A stretch of DNA of 64,000 nt from UBA961 sp049426725 (GTDB lineage: Bacteria > Bacteroidota > Ignavibacteria > Kapaibacteriales > UBA961): contig JBMSYN010000007.1 in NCBI GenBank assembly GCA_049426725.1, positions 1-64,000 of the forward strand. The letters run 5' to 3'. The notes under the pieces were generated by a model. That model was not told the DNA's origin and made no database searches. It saw only the letters and a program-made list of their open reading frames with translations. Below, in pieces: positions 37,500 through 46,175 of the stretch (positions within the stretch are counted from its first letter, which is position 1; every line of letters starts with the position of its first letter). Both the position numbers and the translations under genes were made by a program.

Positions 37500-38285
37500 T
37501 CAATCCATTAAGGTTAATATCACCGGCCCATCATCTTCGATGAGCACCGTATGCTCAAAATGTGCCGATGGTTTTTTGTCTGCAGTCACCACCGTCCAGC
37601 CATCGCTGAGTGTTCGCACATTGTATGTTCCTTGATTGACCATTGGTTCAATCGCGATTGCTTGTCCTTTTCGCAGTTTCTCATTTGGATAATAACTGCG
37701 TTGCAAAAGCGGAGGAACGAAATTCGGTATGGCGGGGTCTTCATGTAAATGAGTTCCTATGCCATGTCCAACCAATTGTCGGACCACCGAATATCCATGT
37801 TTTTCAACGTGCGTTTGAACAGCTCGAGCTATGTCATAGACTTTGTTCTTGCTTTTTGCTTGCCTCACACCCAAATCCAAAGATTCTTTAGTGGCATTCA
37901 GCAAATCCTGAACTGACTTGTCGATGGTTCCAACTGGAAATGTAAAAGCGCTATCGCCAAACCATCCATTGTATTCCACGCCACAGTCAATCGAAACAAT
38001 ATCTCCTTCTTTCAAGATGCGTGATCCGGGAATTCCATGAACCACTTCTTCATTCACTGAAATGCAAAGGGAATGTTTGAATTCCAATTTGCCAACAACA
38101 TACCCTTTAAATGCGGGTTTGCCATTGCTCGAGAGAATATTGTCTTCTGCTATATTGTCAAGTTCGAGGGTTGTGATGCCGGGTTTAATCTGGCGCCCAA
38201 CCTTCATAATCGTTTCAGCAACGATCCTGCATGCTTTTTCAATATCATGATTCGGACCGGGTATATGTACCGCGGCTGATTCCAT
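37500..38285 (-). CDS. map: Type I methionine aminopeptidase
   Basis: 261 residues. The metal ligands appear in order: VSIDCGVEYNGWFGDSAFTF (two Asp), VGHGIGTHLHEDPAIPNF (His), AIEPMVNQG (Glu) and a last Glu in SAHFEHTVLIEDDG. It removes the N-terminal Met from new proteins. It lies between secY and infA, a common arrangement. Confidence 0.97.
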   Translation of the reverse strand: MESAAVHIPGPNHDIEKACRIVAETIMKVGRQIKPGITTLELDNIAEDNILSSNGKPAFKGYVVGKLEFKHSLCISVNEEVVHGIPGSRILKEGDIVSIDCGVEYNGWFGDSAFTFPVGTIDKSVQDLLNATKESLDLGVRQAKSKNKVYDIARAVQTHVEKHGYSVVRQLVGHGIGTHLHEDPAIPNFVPPLLQRSYYPNEKLRKGQAIAIEPMVNQGTYNVRTLSDGWTVVTADKKPSAHFEHTVLIEDDGPVILTLMD

Positions 38286-38290
38286 GATTC

Positions 38291-39643
38291 TTAGAAACCA
38301 CCTTGTCCCGCATTAGCGCGACCGCGAATCTTGCCACTCTTCATGAATCCATCATAATGACGCATGAGAAGATATGATTCAATTTGTTGCAATGTATCAA
38401 GTGCAACGCCAACCATGATCAGCAAACTTGTACCACCAAAGAATGATGCGAATGCCGGTTGAACACGCAATACATTTGAAACAAATGTTGGCATGATTGC
38501 GATGAGTGCAAGAAAAATTGCACCTGGCAATGTGATGCGAGTCAAAATATTTTCAATATAATCTGCTGTTGGTGCACCGGGGCGAACTCCGGGAATAAAA
38601 CCACCTTGCTTCTTCATATTGTCTGCGACATCTTTTGGATTAAATGCAACAGCTGTATAGAAATATGTGAAGAAGACGATCAGCAATGAGAATGACAATG
38701 CATACACCCATGACTGCTCACTAAACAATTGTTGTGAAAGCCATTGCAATGTTGTATTGTCCGGGAAGAAACTCAAAATCGTACTTGGCACGAACAAAAT
38801 TGACTGAGCAAAAATGATCGGCATAACACCTGATGTGTTTACACGAAGTGGAATATATTGAGTTGTTCCGCCATACACTTTTCTTCCAACAACACGCTTT
38901 GCATATTGAATTGGGATTCTTCTTGCGCCTTGTGTTACCAATACGACGCCTGCAATAATGAAGACAAGCACTGCAAAGATCACAAGATGAACAAACAATT
39001 GTGGTGTTGATGTGATATATGCAAATTCAGAGAACAATGCATCAGGGAGACGAGCGATGATACCGATGAAAATGATCAAAGATATACCATTACCCAAACC
39101 TCTTTCCGTGATCTGCTCACCAAGCCACATCAAGAACACTGTACCGGCTGTTAAAAGCACGATGGAAGAGATTGTAAACAAACCAACCATGTCTGGTGCA
39201 ACTACCGGAGCGGATGTTGTTCCTGGATTCAAAATTTTAATGGTCACTCCCCAACCTTGCAATGCTGCAATGAGCACTGTGAGATAACGGGTGAACTGAT
39301 TGATCTTTCTTCTTCCGTCTTCACCTTCTCTTTGAAGTCGTTGAATTTCCGGCATCACGATTCCTGCCAATTGCAGAATGATGGATGCAGAAATATAGGG
39401 CATGATTCCAAGAGCGAAAATGGCTGCATTTGACAATGCACCACCGACGAACAAATCATATAATCCGAACAATGTATTCGAATCACCGCCCTTCGTTGAT
39501 TGCAATGCAATAACATCCACACCGGGAAGAGGGATATAGGAACCGATTCTCACTGCAAGCAAAATCAATGCAGTGAAAATGATTCTATCCTTTAATTCCT
39601 CAATGCGAAAAACATTGACCAATGTTTGAAAGAACTTATTCAT
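38291..39643 (-). CDS. secY: Sec translocon subunit SecY
   Basis: 450 residues with ten membrane segments. It starts with the amphipathic helix KFFQTLVNVFRIEELKDRI, then PLPGVD and an IMPYISASIILQL segment in TM2; the cytoplasmic loop GARRIPIQYAKRVVGRKVYGG and the PGVRPG segment are typical. It forms the inner-membrane protein channel that feeds the T9SS and lipoprotein routes. Its start overlaps the rplO stop by 8 bp. Confidence 0.97.
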   Translation of the reverse strand: MNKFFQTLVNVFRIEELKDRIIFTALILLAVRIGSYIPLPGVDVIALQSTKGGDSNTLFGLYDLFVGGALSNAAIFALGIMPYISASIILQLAGIVMPEIQRLQREGEDGRRKINQFTRYLTVLIAALQGWGVTIKILNPGTTSAPVVAPDMVGLFTISSIVLLTAGTVFLMWLGEQITERGLGNGISLIIFIGIIARLPDALFSEFAYITSTPQLFVHLVIFAVLVFIIAGVVLVTQGARRIPIQYAKRVVGRKVYGGTTQYIPLRVNTSGVMPIIFAQSILFVPSTILSFFPDNTTLQWLSQQLFSEQSWVYALSFSLLIVFFTYFYTAVAFNPKDVADNMKKQGGFIPGVRPGAPTADYIENILTRITLPGAIFLALIAIMPTFVSNVLRVQPAFASFFGGTSLLIMVGVALDTLQQIESYLLMRHYDGFMKSGKIRGRANAGQGGF

Positions 39644-40100
39644 CGATTACAGCGGTGCCTCCGGCTTGTTCGATCTTTCCTTTCGCTGATTCTGTGAATT
39701 TCGCGGCAGTCACATTCAATTTGGCGGTGAGATCACCATTACCAAGAACTTTTACCGGAATTCTGGAAGAGCGTACAACACCGAGATTGCGAAGGATTTC
39801 GATATTTACTGTGTCACCCGCATGAATCTTGTTATTGTCAACAAGTTCCTGCAAACGAGCAACATTGATTTCTTGATATTCAATGCGGAATGGATTCTTG
39901 AATCCAAATTTAGGCAGACGACGACTCAAAGGCATTTGACCGCCCTCGAAATTTCTCTTCTGCTTGAAACCTGAACGAGAAGAATGACCTTTGTGTCCGC
40001 GAGTTGATGTCCCACCATGGCCGGATCCCGCGCCTCTACCGATACGCTTGATACCTTTTACTGAACCTTTGCTGGGGCTGATATTTCCAATATGCTTCAT
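39636..40100 (-). CDS. rplO: 50S ribosomal protein L15
   Basis: 154 residues. It has the Gly-rich N-terminus RIGRGAGSGHGGTSTRGHKG and the later FEGGQMPLSRRLPKFGF, both diagnostic. Its end overlaps secY by 8 bp, suggesting coupled translation. Confidence 0.97.
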   Translation of the reverse strand: MKHIGNISPSKGSVKGIKRIGRGAGSGHGGTSTRGHKGHSSRSGFKQKRNFEGGQMPLSRRLPKFGFKNPFRIEYQEINVARLQELVDNNKIHAGDTVNIEILRNLGVVRSSRIPVKVLGNGDLTAKLNVTAAKFTESAKGKIEQAGGTAVIDE

Positions 40101-40120
40101 AATAGGATATTCTCCGTCTT

Positions 40121-40312
40121 TCAGATAGTCTCAACTTTCACAAGATGGCTGACCACATTGATCATGCCAGAAATTTGAGGATTGAGTGTATGCACAACTG
40201 AGAAGTTGGGACGACCCAAACCAAGCGCATGTATTGTGTCTTTTTGATTCTGCTTGCATTTGATGATGCTGCGAATCTGTGTGATTTTTACTTTTGAACC
40301 TGCTTTCGTCAT
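40121..40312 (-). CDS. rpmD: 50S ribosomal protein L30
   Basis: 63 residues from ATG 40312, placed 8 nt after AAGGAG; a GTG at 40321 is too close to that site. The sequence VKITQIRSIIKCKQNQKDTI and LGLGRPNFSVVHTLNPQISGM matches the L30 ferredoxin-like fold. It lies between rpsE and rplO. Confidence 0.95.
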   Translation of the reverse strand: MTKAGSKVKITQIRSIIKCKQNQKDTIHALGLGRPNFSVVHTLNPQISGMINVVSHLVKVETI

Positions 40313-40324
40313 GTGAATCACTCC

Positions 40325-40828
40325 TTATCCTTGCAGCAATTTCTGTAATGAGATGCCTCTGCGATTTGCAGCTGATTGAGCATCCTCAAGCATTGACAAT
40401 GCGCGCACTGTTGCTTTCACGGTATTGTGAGGATTGGAAGAGCCCATGCTCTTTGTCAATACATCCTGCACACCTGCAAGTTCAAGCACCGCGCGAACTC
40501 CACCACCGGCAATAACACCGGTACCTGCTGTAGCAGGCTTGATGAGCACGGAAGCTGCACCAAACTTTGCAAGAACTTCGTGGGGAATCGTGGTATTCTG
40601 CAATTGCACTTTCACGATATTGTTCTTGGCGGCATTGGTTGCTTTGCTCACGGCATCAACAACCTCACCAGCTTTTCCAAGTCCATAACCCACATGTCCA
40701 TTGCCGTCACCTACAACGACCAATGCAGTGAAATTAAAACGGCGTCCGCCCTTTACCACTTTCGCGGTACGGCCGACATATACCAACTTATCTTTCAGAT
40801 CAAGTTCTGACACTCTTACTTTGCTCAC
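40325..40828 (-). CDS. rpsE: 30S ribosomal protein S5
   Basis: 167 residues from a GTG start at 40828 (GAGG upstream). The N-terminal dsRNA-binding fold includes AKVVKGGRRFNFTALVVVGD. The C-terminal part has GTGVIAGGGVRAVLELAG and NPHNTVKATVRAL. It acts in decoding accuracy and mRNA unwinding at the entry channel. Confidence 0.97.
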   Translation of the reverse strand: MSKVRVSELDLKDKLVYVGRTAKVVKGGRRFNFTALVVVGDGNGHVGYGLGKAGEVVDAVSKATNAAKNNIVKVQLQNTTIPHEVLAKFGAASVLIKPATAGTGVIAGGGVRAVLELAGVQDVLTKSMGSSNPHNTVKATVRALSMLEDAQSAANRRGISLQKLLQG

Positions 40829-40843
40829 GGCATCCTCTATAAA

Positions 40844-41215
40844 TTAGAATTGCAGTCCGCCTTCGCGTGCGGCTTCGGCAAGTGCTTTTACTCTTCCATG
40901 GTACAAGTGACCATTTCGGTCAAATGCCACGCTTGAAATATTTGCTTCTTTGGCGCGCTTCGCAAGAAGTTCACCGACATATTGACTCTTCGCAACTTTC
41001 GTTGCAATTGATGTCAATGCTTCACGCACATCTTTTTCAATAGATGAGACAGAAACGAGCGTTACACCCTTTGTGTCATCAATGATTTGAGCAGTGATAT
41101 GCTTGATGCTTTTATTGACGCTCAAACGCAGACGCTCGGGATTGCCGAATATACGCTTGCGAATATGCTGCTTTCTGCGTTGTTGGCGTTTCTTTTTTGA
41201 TTGTTCTAAGTTCAT
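40844..41215 (-). CDS. rplR: 50S ribosomal protein L18
   Basis: 123 residues. It has a basic N-terminus (SKKKRQQRRKQHIRKRIFG), the LRLSVNKSIKHITAQIIDD strand and the C-terminal FDRNGHLYHGRVKALAEAA. It binds 5S rRNA with L5. It follows rplF by 34 bp. Confidence 0.97.
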   Translation of the reverse strand: MNLEQSKKKRQQRRKQHIRKRIFGNPERLRLSVNKSIKHITAQIIDDTKGVTLVSVSSIEKDVREALTSIATKVAKSQYVGELLAKRAKEANISSVAFDRNGHLYHGRVKALAEAAREGGLQF

Positions 41216-41249
41216 CTCTATTGTCTCTTGAGAATCTGTCGATCAATTA

Positions 41250-41789
41250 TTATTTACCTGCGGACTTACCGGCTTTACGACGGATATATTCACCTTCATA
41301 ACGAACACCTTTTCCTTTGTATGGCTCAGGTGGACGAATGCTGCGAATCTTTGCCGCAACTTCACCAACATCATGCTTGCTAATACCTTTCACCTGAACG
41401 GATGTAGGAGTTGGTGTCGCAAATTCAATGCCATCCGGTGGAATCACCAAAATTGGATGCGAATATCCAAGCGTCAAGAGCAATTTCTTGCCGCGCATTT
41501 CAGCTTTGAAACCAACACCTTCTATAGTGAGATTTCTCTGAAATCCATTGGATACACCTTCAATTGCATTGAATGTGAGTGCGCGTGAAAGACCATGCAA
41601 TGCACGCACTTTTTTATCATCATTCGCTCTTTGAAAAGAGAGCGATCCATTTTCATTGTTGAATGTTATGCCGTCCGCAATCGGTACAACTTGTGTGCCT
41701 TTCGGGCCTTTGACAGTAAGAACACCATCATTAAATGACAATTGTACATTGTTTGGAACGGTAATTGGTTTTTTGCCAACTCGTGACAC
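41250..41789 (-). CDS. rplF: 50S ribosomal protein L6
   Basis: 179 residues from GTG 41789, with GGAG 7 nt upstream. The sequence begins MSRVGKKPITVPNNV and has the duplicated L6 fold; GYSHPILVIPPDG and RPPEPYKGKGVRYEGE are diagnostic. It lies near the factor-binding site of the large subunit. Confidence 0.97.
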   Translation of the reverse strand: MSRVGKKPITVPNNVQLSFNDGVLTVKGPKGTQVVPIADGITFNNENGSLSFQRANDDKKVRALHGLSRALTFNAIEGVSNGFQRNLTIEGVGFKAEMRGKKLLLTLGYSHPILVIPPDGIEFATPTPTSVQVKGISKHDVGEVAAKIRSIRPPEPYKGKGVRYEGEYIRRKAGKSAGK

Positions 41790-41812
41790 GGTATTACTCC
41801 TTCAGTGCAGGA

Positions 41813-42208
41813 TTAGCGTACTGTGCAAATAATTTCACCGCCTACATTGTAAGCGCGTGCCTGTTTGTCTGTCATCAATCCCTTTGATGTGGAGATGATG
41901 GCTATGCCCAAGCCATTGCTGACGCGGGGCAATTTTTCAACAGGTGAATAAATTCTTCTTCCGGACTTACTGACTCGCTGTATGTCCTGGATTACCGGCT
42001 TGCCTTCATAGTATTTGAGTCCGACCTTGATGAATTTTTGGCCATTCTCTTCCATGAATGACACATCACCAACGAAACCTTGATCACGAAGAATCTCGGC
42101 TATCGCATGCTTCATTTTTGAAGCAGGTGCTGTGACATGTTTGTGGCGTGCCTGACCCGCATTGCGAATGCGGGTGATGAAATCTGCTATGGTATCTGTT
42201 ACCGGCAT
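41813..42208 (-). CDS. rpsH: 30S ribosomal protein S8
   Basis: 131 residues. It has DTIADFITRIRNAGQARHK at the N-terminus and ends with SNGLGIAIISTSKGLMTDKQA and VGGEIICTVR. It binds helix 21 of 16S rRNA and, in E. coli, represses the spc operon by binding its mRNA; whether that occurs here is unknown. Confidence 0.97.
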   Translation of the reverse strand: MPVTDTIADFITRIRNAGQARHKHVTAPASKMKHAIAEILRDQGFVGDVSFMEENGQKFIKVGLKYYEGKPVIQDIQRVSKSGRRIYSPVEKLPRVSNGLGIAIISTSKGLMTDKQARAYNVGGEIICTVR

Positions 42209-42230
42209 AATAGTATATCGTAAAGTTTAT

Positions 42231-42500
42231 TTACCAACTCGATTTGCGAATACCCGGAATTTTTCCTTCCAGGGCCAATTGGCGGAAGACATTTCGGCAA
42301 ACACCGAATTTCTTATAGACTGCTTTTCCGCGACCAGTCACTGAACAACGACTGCGTACGCGTGTTGTTGAACTATTGCGGGGCAATTTCTGCAATGCTT
42401 CGAAATCTCCTGCCGCTTTCAATTCTTCACGCTTTGCCGCATATTTTGCCACAAGGCGCTTTCTTTTTTCATTTCTTGCTACAATGCTTGTCTTTGCCAT
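42231..42500 (-). CDS. rpsN: 30S ribosomal protein S14, zinc-free form
   Basis: 89 residues, the length of the long cysteine-poor form; the zinc-binding form is about 61 residues with two CxxC motifs, absent here. It has RNEKRKRLVAKYAAKREEL and RSRCSVTGRGKAVYKKFGVCR. It lies in its normal place after rplE. Confidence 0.96.
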   Translation of the reverse strand: MAKTSIVARNEKRKRLVAKYAAKREELKAAGDFEALQKLPRNSSTTRVRSRCSVTGRGKAVYKKFGVCRNVFRQLALEGKIPGIRKSSW

Positions 42501-42503
42501 GAA

Positions 42504-43130
42504 TTAACCTTTGCGGAAAGGAAAACCAAATTCTTTGAGAAGCGCAGATGCTTCCTCATCAGTTTTGGATGTTGTGACGAAAGTGATGTCCATACCTGCA
42601 ATCTTTGTTACCTTGTCAACATCAATTTCAGGAAAAATAATCTGTTCCTTGATGCCAAGCGTAAGATTACCGCGACCATCGAATCCATTATCTGAAAATC
42701 CTCGGAAGTCACGAATGCGAGGTGATGCGATATTGATGAATCTATCCAAGAATTCATACATTCTTGCACCACGCAATGTGAGGTGGCAGCCAATTGGCAT
42801 GCCTTGACGAAGGCGGAAATTCGCGATCGCTTTTTTGGCTTTGCTAATCGCAGGACGCTGCCCGGTGATAAGCTCAAGCTCATTGACCGCAGATTGAAGA
42901 ATCTTTGGATCCTGAACTGCTGCTCCTACACCCATATTGATACAAATCTTACTGATCTTTGGAACCTGCATCACTGATTTGTATCCAAACTTTTCCTTCA
43001 TTGTTGGCACTACTTGCTCCTTGTAAAAAGCATACAAGCGTGGTGCGGGCACGGGTCCGGAATATTCCTCAAGGCGTGCGCCTTCAGGCTTTAAGTCAAA
43101 TTTTTTCGATTGTTGTTGGGCTTTTGCCAT
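42504..43130 (-). CDS. rplE: 50S ribosomal protein L5 with N-terminal extension
   Basis: 208 residues, about 28 longer than usual. The extra part is at the N-terminus (MAKAQQQSKKFDLKPEGARL and on to PVPAPR). The core starts near residue 30 with LYAFYKEQVVPTMKEKFGY, then VMQVPKISKICINMGVG and the KKAIANFRLRQGMPIG loop. It binds 5S rRNA and contacts P-site tRNA. The ATG at 43130 is the only reasonable start, so the extension appears real. Confidence 0.95.
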   Translation of the reverse strand: MAKAQQQSKKFDLKPEGARLEEYSGPVPAPRLYAFYKEQVVPTMKEKFGYKSVMQVPKISKICINMGVGAAVQDPKILQSAVNELELITGQRPAISKAKKAIANFRLRQGMPIGCHLTLRGARMYEFLDRFINIASPRIRDFRGFSDNGFDGRGNLTLGIKEQIIFPEIDVDKVTKIAGMDITFVTTSKTDEEASALLKEFGFPFRKG

Positions 43131-43150
43131 GATTTTTCTCTATCCAAGTC

Positions 43151-43486
43151 TTAAGGCATTTTAATTTCTTTGCCGGATTTTACGGCAAGACGCTTCACTT
43201 GTGCTCTACCATTTCCATCAACGGAACGCTCCAAACGAATGCGTGTTGGTTGTTTTGTTTCAGGGTCGATCAACATTGCATTTGAATATGCGATTGGCAA
43301 TTCACGCTCAATTCTTCCACCTTCAGGATATGCCTGGCTCTTGCGCATGTGACGCTTGTGCACATTCACACCTTCTACGAGGAGACGACCTTTTTTTGCA
43401 TCAACTTCAATGACGCGGCCTTCTTTGCCTTTGTCATCTCCGGAGATAATTTTTACCATATCATTTTTCTTGATTGCCATCTTCAT
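43151..43486 (-). CDS. rplX: 50S ribosomal protein L24
   Basis: 111 residues from ATG 43486, 9 nt after AAGGA; a second ATG follows two codons later. The KOW motif is clear (DMVKIISGDDKGKEGRVIEV), followed by VEGVNVHKRHMRKSQAYPEG. It is an assembly initiator of the large subunit. Confidence 0.96.
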   Translation of the reverse strand: MKMAIKKNDMVKIISGDDKGKEGRVIEVDAKKGRLLVEGVNVHKRHMRKSQAYPEGGRIERELPIAYSNAMLIDPETKQPTRIRLERSVDGNGRAQVKRLAVKSGKEIKMP

Positions 43487-43498
43487 GATATTCGATCC

Positions 43499-43867
43499 TT
43501 ATAATACCTCTGGTGCCAGAGAAACGATTTTCATGAAACCACTATCACGCAATTCGCGTGCCACAGGTCCGAAAATACGAGTGCCTCTCGGCTCACCTTG
43601 ATTGTTCAGAATGACAGCTGCATTCTCATCGAAGCGGATGAATGACCCGTCTCTGCGCTTGATTTCTTTTTTGGTGCGAACGACAACTGCTTTGCAGACT
43701 TCGCCTTTTTTCACACCTGCATTCGGAAGCGCACTCTTCACTGACACGACAATGATGTCGCCCACGCCGGCATAACGGCGTGCATGCCCGCCAAGGATAC
43801 GGATGCAACGCACGCGCTTGGCGCCCGAATTATCCGCTGCAATAAGATTTGACTCTTCTTGTATCAT
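43499..43867 (-). CDS. rplN: 50S ribosomal protein L14
   Basis: 122 residues, standard length. It starts MIQEESNLIAADNSGAKRVR and has the signature VKKGEVCKAVVVRTKKEI and FGPVARELRDSGFMKIVSLA. It lies at the subunit interface. Confidence 0.98.
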   Translation of the reverse strand: MIQEESNLIAADNSGAKRVRCIRILGGHARRYAGVGDIIVVSVKSALPNAGVKKGEVCKAVVVRTKKEIKRRDGSFIRFDENAAVILNNQGEPRGTRIFGPVARELRDSGFMKIVSLAPEVL

Positions 43868-43882
43868 CTCATTCTTCCTTAA

Positions 43883-44164
43883 TTACTTCGCACGATCGAC
43901 AATTTCTACGAGCATCCAGCGCTTGCGGGCACTCAAAGGACGGCTTTCAATGACGCGCACGGTATCACCGATGCGACACTCATTTGCTTCATCATGAGCC
44001 ATGACCTTTTTTGTCTGCTTATAATATTTTTTGTACAGTGGATGAGCAACCTGACGCTCAATCGCCACAACAATACTTTTGTTCATGGCGGCACTGATAA
44101 CTTTGCCTTGGCGGATTTTTTTTCCACTCGTTGAAGGCGCTTGCTCTGTTGCTTTAGTAGCCAT
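43883..44164 (-). CDS. rpsQ: 30S ribosomal protein S17
   Basis: 93 residues from ATG 44164; the upstream in-frame TTG at 44173 is less likely. A short Thr/Ala-rich leader of about 18 residues precedes the S17 OB-fold (GKVISAAMNKSIVVAIERQ, KKVMAHDEANECRIGD, VIESRPLSARKRW). It lies between rpmC and rplN. Confidence 0.95.
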   Translation of the reverse strand: MATKATEQAPSTSGKKIRQGKVISAAMNKSIVVAIERQVAHPLYKKYYKQTKKVMAHDEANECRIGDTVRVIESRPLSARKRWMLVEIVDRAK

Positions 44165-44194
44165 ATTATTCAATTCTAATTAGTGCGTTGTTTG

Positions 44195-44398
44195 TCAAAC
44201 AGTGACATTCCGCTCACGCAATACCATTTTGATACGCGCAATATCTTTACGTAAAGTTCTGATCTGTGATGTATTCTCAAGCTGGCTCATCGCCTTCTCA
44301 AAATTTCTCAAGACCAATGCTTCCTCAGTGGAAGTCAACATCTCCATTAATTCTTCCGTGGAGACTTGTCGGATTTCTGACGCTTTTTGCTTTTTCAT
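44195..44398 (-). CDS. rpmC: 50S ribosomal protein L29
   Basis: 67 residues, two helices. The end IRTLRKDIARIKMVLRERN is diagnostic. Its ATG shares one base with the rplP stop (TAATG), a coupling typical of these two genes. Confidence 0.95.
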   Translation of the reverse strand: MKKQKASEIRQVSTEELMEMLTSTEEALVLRNFEKAMSQLENTSQIRTLRKDIARIKMVLRERNVTV

Positions 44399-44817
44399 TA
44401 CTCTGTTGCATCCAAGCGAGTTACAAATTTTACTTTGATCGGCAATTTGTGCGAAGCCAATCTTGCAGCCTCTACTGCCTTCTCTTTTGGTACTCCGTCG
44501 ATCTCAAAAAGGATGCGACCGGGCTTTACCACTGCCACCCAAAATTCAGGATTTCCTTTACCGGAACCCATTCGAACTTCCGCGGGCTTCTTCGTCACCG
44601 GCTTATCAGGGAAAATGCGAATCCACACTTTACCGTCACGACGGAGATAACGATTGATGGCAATACGGGCAGATTCAATCTGACGATTTGTAATCCATGC
44701 CGGCTCCATCGCTTTGATGCCAAAGGTTCCAAATGCAACCTGAGATCCACGATAGGCCTTGCCTCGCATTCTGCCACGTTGGGTTTTTCTATGTTTTACT
44801 CTTTTAGGAATCAGCAT
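44398..44817 (-). CDS. rplP: 50S ribosomal protein L16
   Basis: 139 residues. It starts MLIPKRVKHRKTQRGRMRG and includes AWITNRQIESARIAINRYL and RMGSGKGNPEFWVAVVKPGR. It helps organise the A-site region of the large subunit. Confidence 0.97.
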   Translation of the reverse strand: MLIPKRVKHRKTQRGRMRGKAYRGSQVAFGTFGIKAMEPAWITNRQIESARIAINRYLRRDGKVWIRIFPDKPVTKKPAEVRMGSGKGNPEFWVAVVKPGRILFEIDGVPKEKAVEAARLASHKLPIKVKFVTRLDATE

Positions 44818-44834
44818 TGTGCCATATCCTTCTT

Positions 44835-45479
44835 TTAATCTTTTGTGATAAGCTTACCAATTATTTCGCCACGGCAAATCCATGTTTTGACACCAATCAA
44901 ACCATAAACCGTTGAAGCCGTTGCTGTGCCATAATCAATGTCTGCACGCAATGTGTGCAATGGCACGCGACCTTCTTTGTACTGCTCAGTACGAGACATG
45001 TCTGCTCCGCCCAATCGACCGGAACACATCACGCGTATTCCTTCTGCTCCCATTCTCATCGCTGCACCAACGGATTGCTTCATCGCCTTACGGAATGAAA
45101 CTCTTCCTTCAAGCTGCTGAGCAATATTCTCTGCAACCAATTGTGCATCAACTTCCGGACGCTTGATTTCGTGAATGAGGATTTTTACATCCTTCTTCGA
45201 AATCTGTTTCAATTCTTCTTCCAAAAGCGTGATGTCCTTACCGGATTTTCCGATGATCACGCCAGGACGAGATGTGTGCAATGTGATGCGCAATTGTTTT
45301 GCTGTGCGCTCGATCACTATGCGGGCAACACCTGCTTTACGCTTACTGCTCTTGATATAAGAACGGACCATCAAGTCTTCAGACAATTTGTCGGCCACAT
45401 TCTTTTCATCAAACCAGTTAGCATCCCAATGGCGAACAATGCCTAAACGGAGACCAATCGGATTTGTCTTCTGACCCAA
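44835..45479 (-). CDS. rpsC: 30S ribosomal protein S3 (TTG start)
   Basis: 214 residues. The family start MGQKTNPIGLRLGI is encoded from TTG 45479, with AGGAG about 8 nt upstream. The KH domain is at about 60-110 (RPGVIIGKSGKDITLLEEEL) and the C-terminal domain includes GIRVMCSGRLGGADMSRTE. It sits at the mRNA entry. Confidence 0.96.
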   Translation of the reverse strand: MGQKTNPIGLRLGIVRHWDANWFDEKNVADKLSEDLMVRSYIKSSKRKAGVARIVIERTAKQLRITLHTSRPGVIIGKSGKDITLLEEELKQISKKDVKILIHEIKRPEVDAQLVAENIAQQLEGRVSFRKAMKQSVGAAMRMGAEGIRVMCSGRLGGADMSRTEQYKEGRVPLHTLRADIDYGTATASTVYGLIGVKTWICRGEIIGKLITKD

Positions 45480-45497
45480 AGTTCAACTCCTGTTATG

Positions 45498-45851
45498 TTA
45501 CTGAGCAACTGAGACTTCAATCGTTAAATGATGCGAACGCTTTCTGATTCTATAAGCCCTACCCATGGGAGCAGGAGAAATGCGCTTCGCTGTGGGGCCT
45601 TGATTGACATAGGCCGCACTTACAAACAGCTTTCCTTCATCGACACGCTCATTGGCTGCAGTGGCCTTCTCCATGACATTCGCTATCGCAGAACGAAGAA
45701 CCATTTCCGCATCCTTCGATGCCGATTTCGGAGAGAATTTCAGCGTCGCCAATGCTTGCGCCGCCGATTTTCCTCGTATCAAATCTATCACCAATCGCAT
45801 TTTGCGAGGTGAAGAGCGTAAATATCGCTTTGTTGCACGAGCATTGAGCAT
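45498..45851 (-). CDS. rplV: 50S ribosomal protein L22
   Basis: 117 residues. It has the helix RSSPRKMRLVIDLIRGKSAA, the DAEMVLRSAIANVMEKA stretch and the beta-hairpin tip PTAKRISPAPMGRAYRIRKR, which lines the exit tunnel and is a macrolide-resistance site. Confidence 0.97.
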   Translation of the reverse strand: MLNARATKRYLRSSPRKMRLVIDLIRGKSAAQALATLKFSPKSASKDAEMVLRSAIANVMEKATAANERVDEGKLFVSAAYVNQGPTAKRISPAPMGRAYRIRKRSHHLTIEVSVAQ

Positions 45852-45877
45852 AATTGTAAACCTTATTCAGCTACGGA

Positions 45878-46165
45878 TTATCGTTTTCCGGACTTTTGAT
45901 CCTTTCTGTTTCCTGCATGTCCTTTGAATGTTCTCGTCGGAGAAAATTCACCAAGCTTGTGACCAACCATATTTTCTGTCACATATACAGGAATAAATTT
46001 ATTTCCATTATGAACCGCAAAAGTGTGTCCAACAAATTCGGGTGCAATCGTTGATGCACGTGACCATGTTTTAATCACAGTCTTCTTGCCTGATTCATTC
46101 ATTGCATCCACCTTCTTCATGAGTTTATAGTAGATGAATACGCCTTTTTTCAGTGAGCGAGCCAT
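45878..46165 (-). CDS. rpsS: 30S ribosomal protein S19
   Basis: 95 residues. It begins MARSLKKGVFIYYKLMKKV and contains TWSRASTIAPEFVGHTFAVH and VGHKLGEFSPTRTFKGHAG. It binds 16S rRNA in the head with S13. Confidence 0.98.
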   Translation of the reverse strand: MARSLKKGVFIYYKLMKKVDAMNESGKKTVIKTWSRASTIAPEFVGHTFAVHNGNKFIPVYVTENMVGHKLGEFSPTRTFKGHAGNRKDQKSGKR

Positions 46166-46175
46166 AATGTCCTAA

